A program made the position numbers and the translations under genes. The notes below the pieces were generated by a model, which had not been told where the DNA came from, searched no databases, and saw nothing but the letters and a program-made list of their open reading frames with translations. From contig NZIY01000014.1 in assembly GCA_002691795.1 (NCBI GenBank), forward strand, positions 48,146-55,947: DNA of 7,802 nt. The letters run 5' to 3'. Every line of letters begins with the position of its first letter. The stretch's first letter is position 1. The DNA is from SAR116 cluster bacterium (GTDB taxonomy: Bacteria > Pseudomonadota > Alphaproteobacteria > Puniceispirillales > Marisalimonadaceae). Of this stretch, positions 7,395-7,802 are shown in pieces.

Positions 7395-7802
7395 GGCCAT
7401 GTGACGTCTTGCAATTAGTGAGCCCCCATCAACAGGCAATACTATTCCTGTGATATAAGAACTTGCTTTTGAAGAAAGAAAAATAGCTGCTCCAGCCATG
7501 TCTTCAGGAATTCCAATTCTTTTTCTAGGTACAGATTTTATTATTTCGTTTTTATACTTTTTTAGAGTTTCATTCATCATATGGCTTTGAAAAGGACCTG
7601 GAGCAATCGCATTAATATTAATATTTCTTTCTGCTAATCTATTTGCTAAAACTCTTGTTAATTGATGTACAGCAGCTTTTGAAGCGGGGTATGAGTAAGT
7701 TTCAGCTCTAGGCATTCCAATTCCATCAATAGAGCCAACATTAATTACTCTTGAAGGGTCAGAATTCGTGCCACCTTGTTCAAGTAATTTAATAAATTTT
7801 TG
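7392..7802 (-). CDS. Short-chain dehydrogenase/reductase (RhlG-like SDR), C-terminal part
   Basis: The last 136 residues of a classical SDR; the NAD(P)-binding N-terminal half lies beyond the right edge. The open frame continues to base 7802, upstream of the internal methionine at 7715, which is not a start because conserved SDR sequence precedes it. The catalytic triad is visible: Ser in INVGSIDG, then YSYPASK with the Tyr and Lys of the YxxxK motif, followed by NAIAPGPF, where the cofactor/substrate loop begins. RIGIPEDMAGAAIFLSS and the terminal DGGS segment are standard for the family. The YPASKAAVHQLTRVLA and NAIAPGPFQSHMM stretches resemble RhlG/3-oxoacyl reductase-like SDRs. It would reversibly oxidise a hydroxyl or reduce a ketone with NAD(P)(H). 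It is convergent with the ligase operon and therefore not part of it; a role in the same pathway is unproven. The substrate is unknown. Confidence 0.93.
   Translation of the reverse strand, partial: QKFIKLLEQGGTNSDPSRVINVGSIDGIGMPRAETYSYPASKAAVHQLTRVLANRLAERNININAIAPGPFQSHMMNETLKKYKNEIIKSVPRKRIGIPEDMAGAAIFLSSKASSYITGIVLPVDGGSLIARRHMA

Noticed and set aside
7392..7715. SDR starting at the internal methionine at 7715
   Set aside because: The reading frame stays open to the window edge, and the conserved INVGSIDG segment with the catalytic serine lies upstream of that methionine, so it is internal to a longer gene.
1..7802. CRISPR arrays, tRNA/rRNA genes, insertion sequences, phage genes or long repeats
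   Set aside because: Reading through both strands showed no regularly spaced repeats, no RNA-gene motifs, no transposase or integrase signatures and no terminal inverted repeats; nearly every base is coding.

Overview
This window is AT-rich DNA (two hand-counted coding lines: 17 G/C of 60 at 541-600, 23 of 60 at 6661-6720). Arginine is mostly AGA, intergenic gaps are very short and the stop codons are mostly TAA/TGA. Together with the protein families present, this suggests a streamlined marine alphaproteobacterium such as Pelagibacterales (SAR11) or an AEGEAN-169/HIMB59-like lineage. That placement is inferred from composition and gene content; the window holds no rRNA or other marker gene.

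Layout. At the left edge, on the minus strand, is the N-terminal part of a molybdenum-hydroxylase FAD subunit (CoxM/XdhB type) running off the window (1-371). A 79-bp AT-rich gap (372-450) separates it from a divergent plus-strand block of four genes: hyuA (451-2487), hyuB (2480-4174, 8-bp overlap), a class I acyl/aryl-CoA ligase (4200-5753, 25-bp gap) and a second, DmdB-like acyl-CoA ligase (5769-7391, 15-bp gap). The last gene's stop codon directly abuts the stop of a convergent minus-strand SDR dehydrogenase (7392-7802, 5' end outside the window).

How the genes may work together. HyuA/HyuB belong to the ATP-dependent hydantoinase/oxoprolinase/acetone-carboxylase superfamily: HyuA is the ASKHA-fold phosphorylating subunit and HyuB the metal-site partner. 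These enzymes either open cyclic amides (hydantoins, lactams, oxoproline) or carboxylate ketones, and both give carboxylic acids. The two CoA ligases could activate such acids, and a divergent Mo-hydroxylase could supply an oxidised heterocycle. The simplest reading is a catabolic locus in which a small N-heterocycle, lactam or ketone is oxidised or hydrolysed and funnelled to acyl-CoA. The substrate cannot be read from the sequence. The SDR may be an unrelated neighbour.

There are no RNA genes, mobile elements, CRISPR arrays or long repeats. No member is a wholly unknown protein; the novelty, if any, lies in the gene combination.
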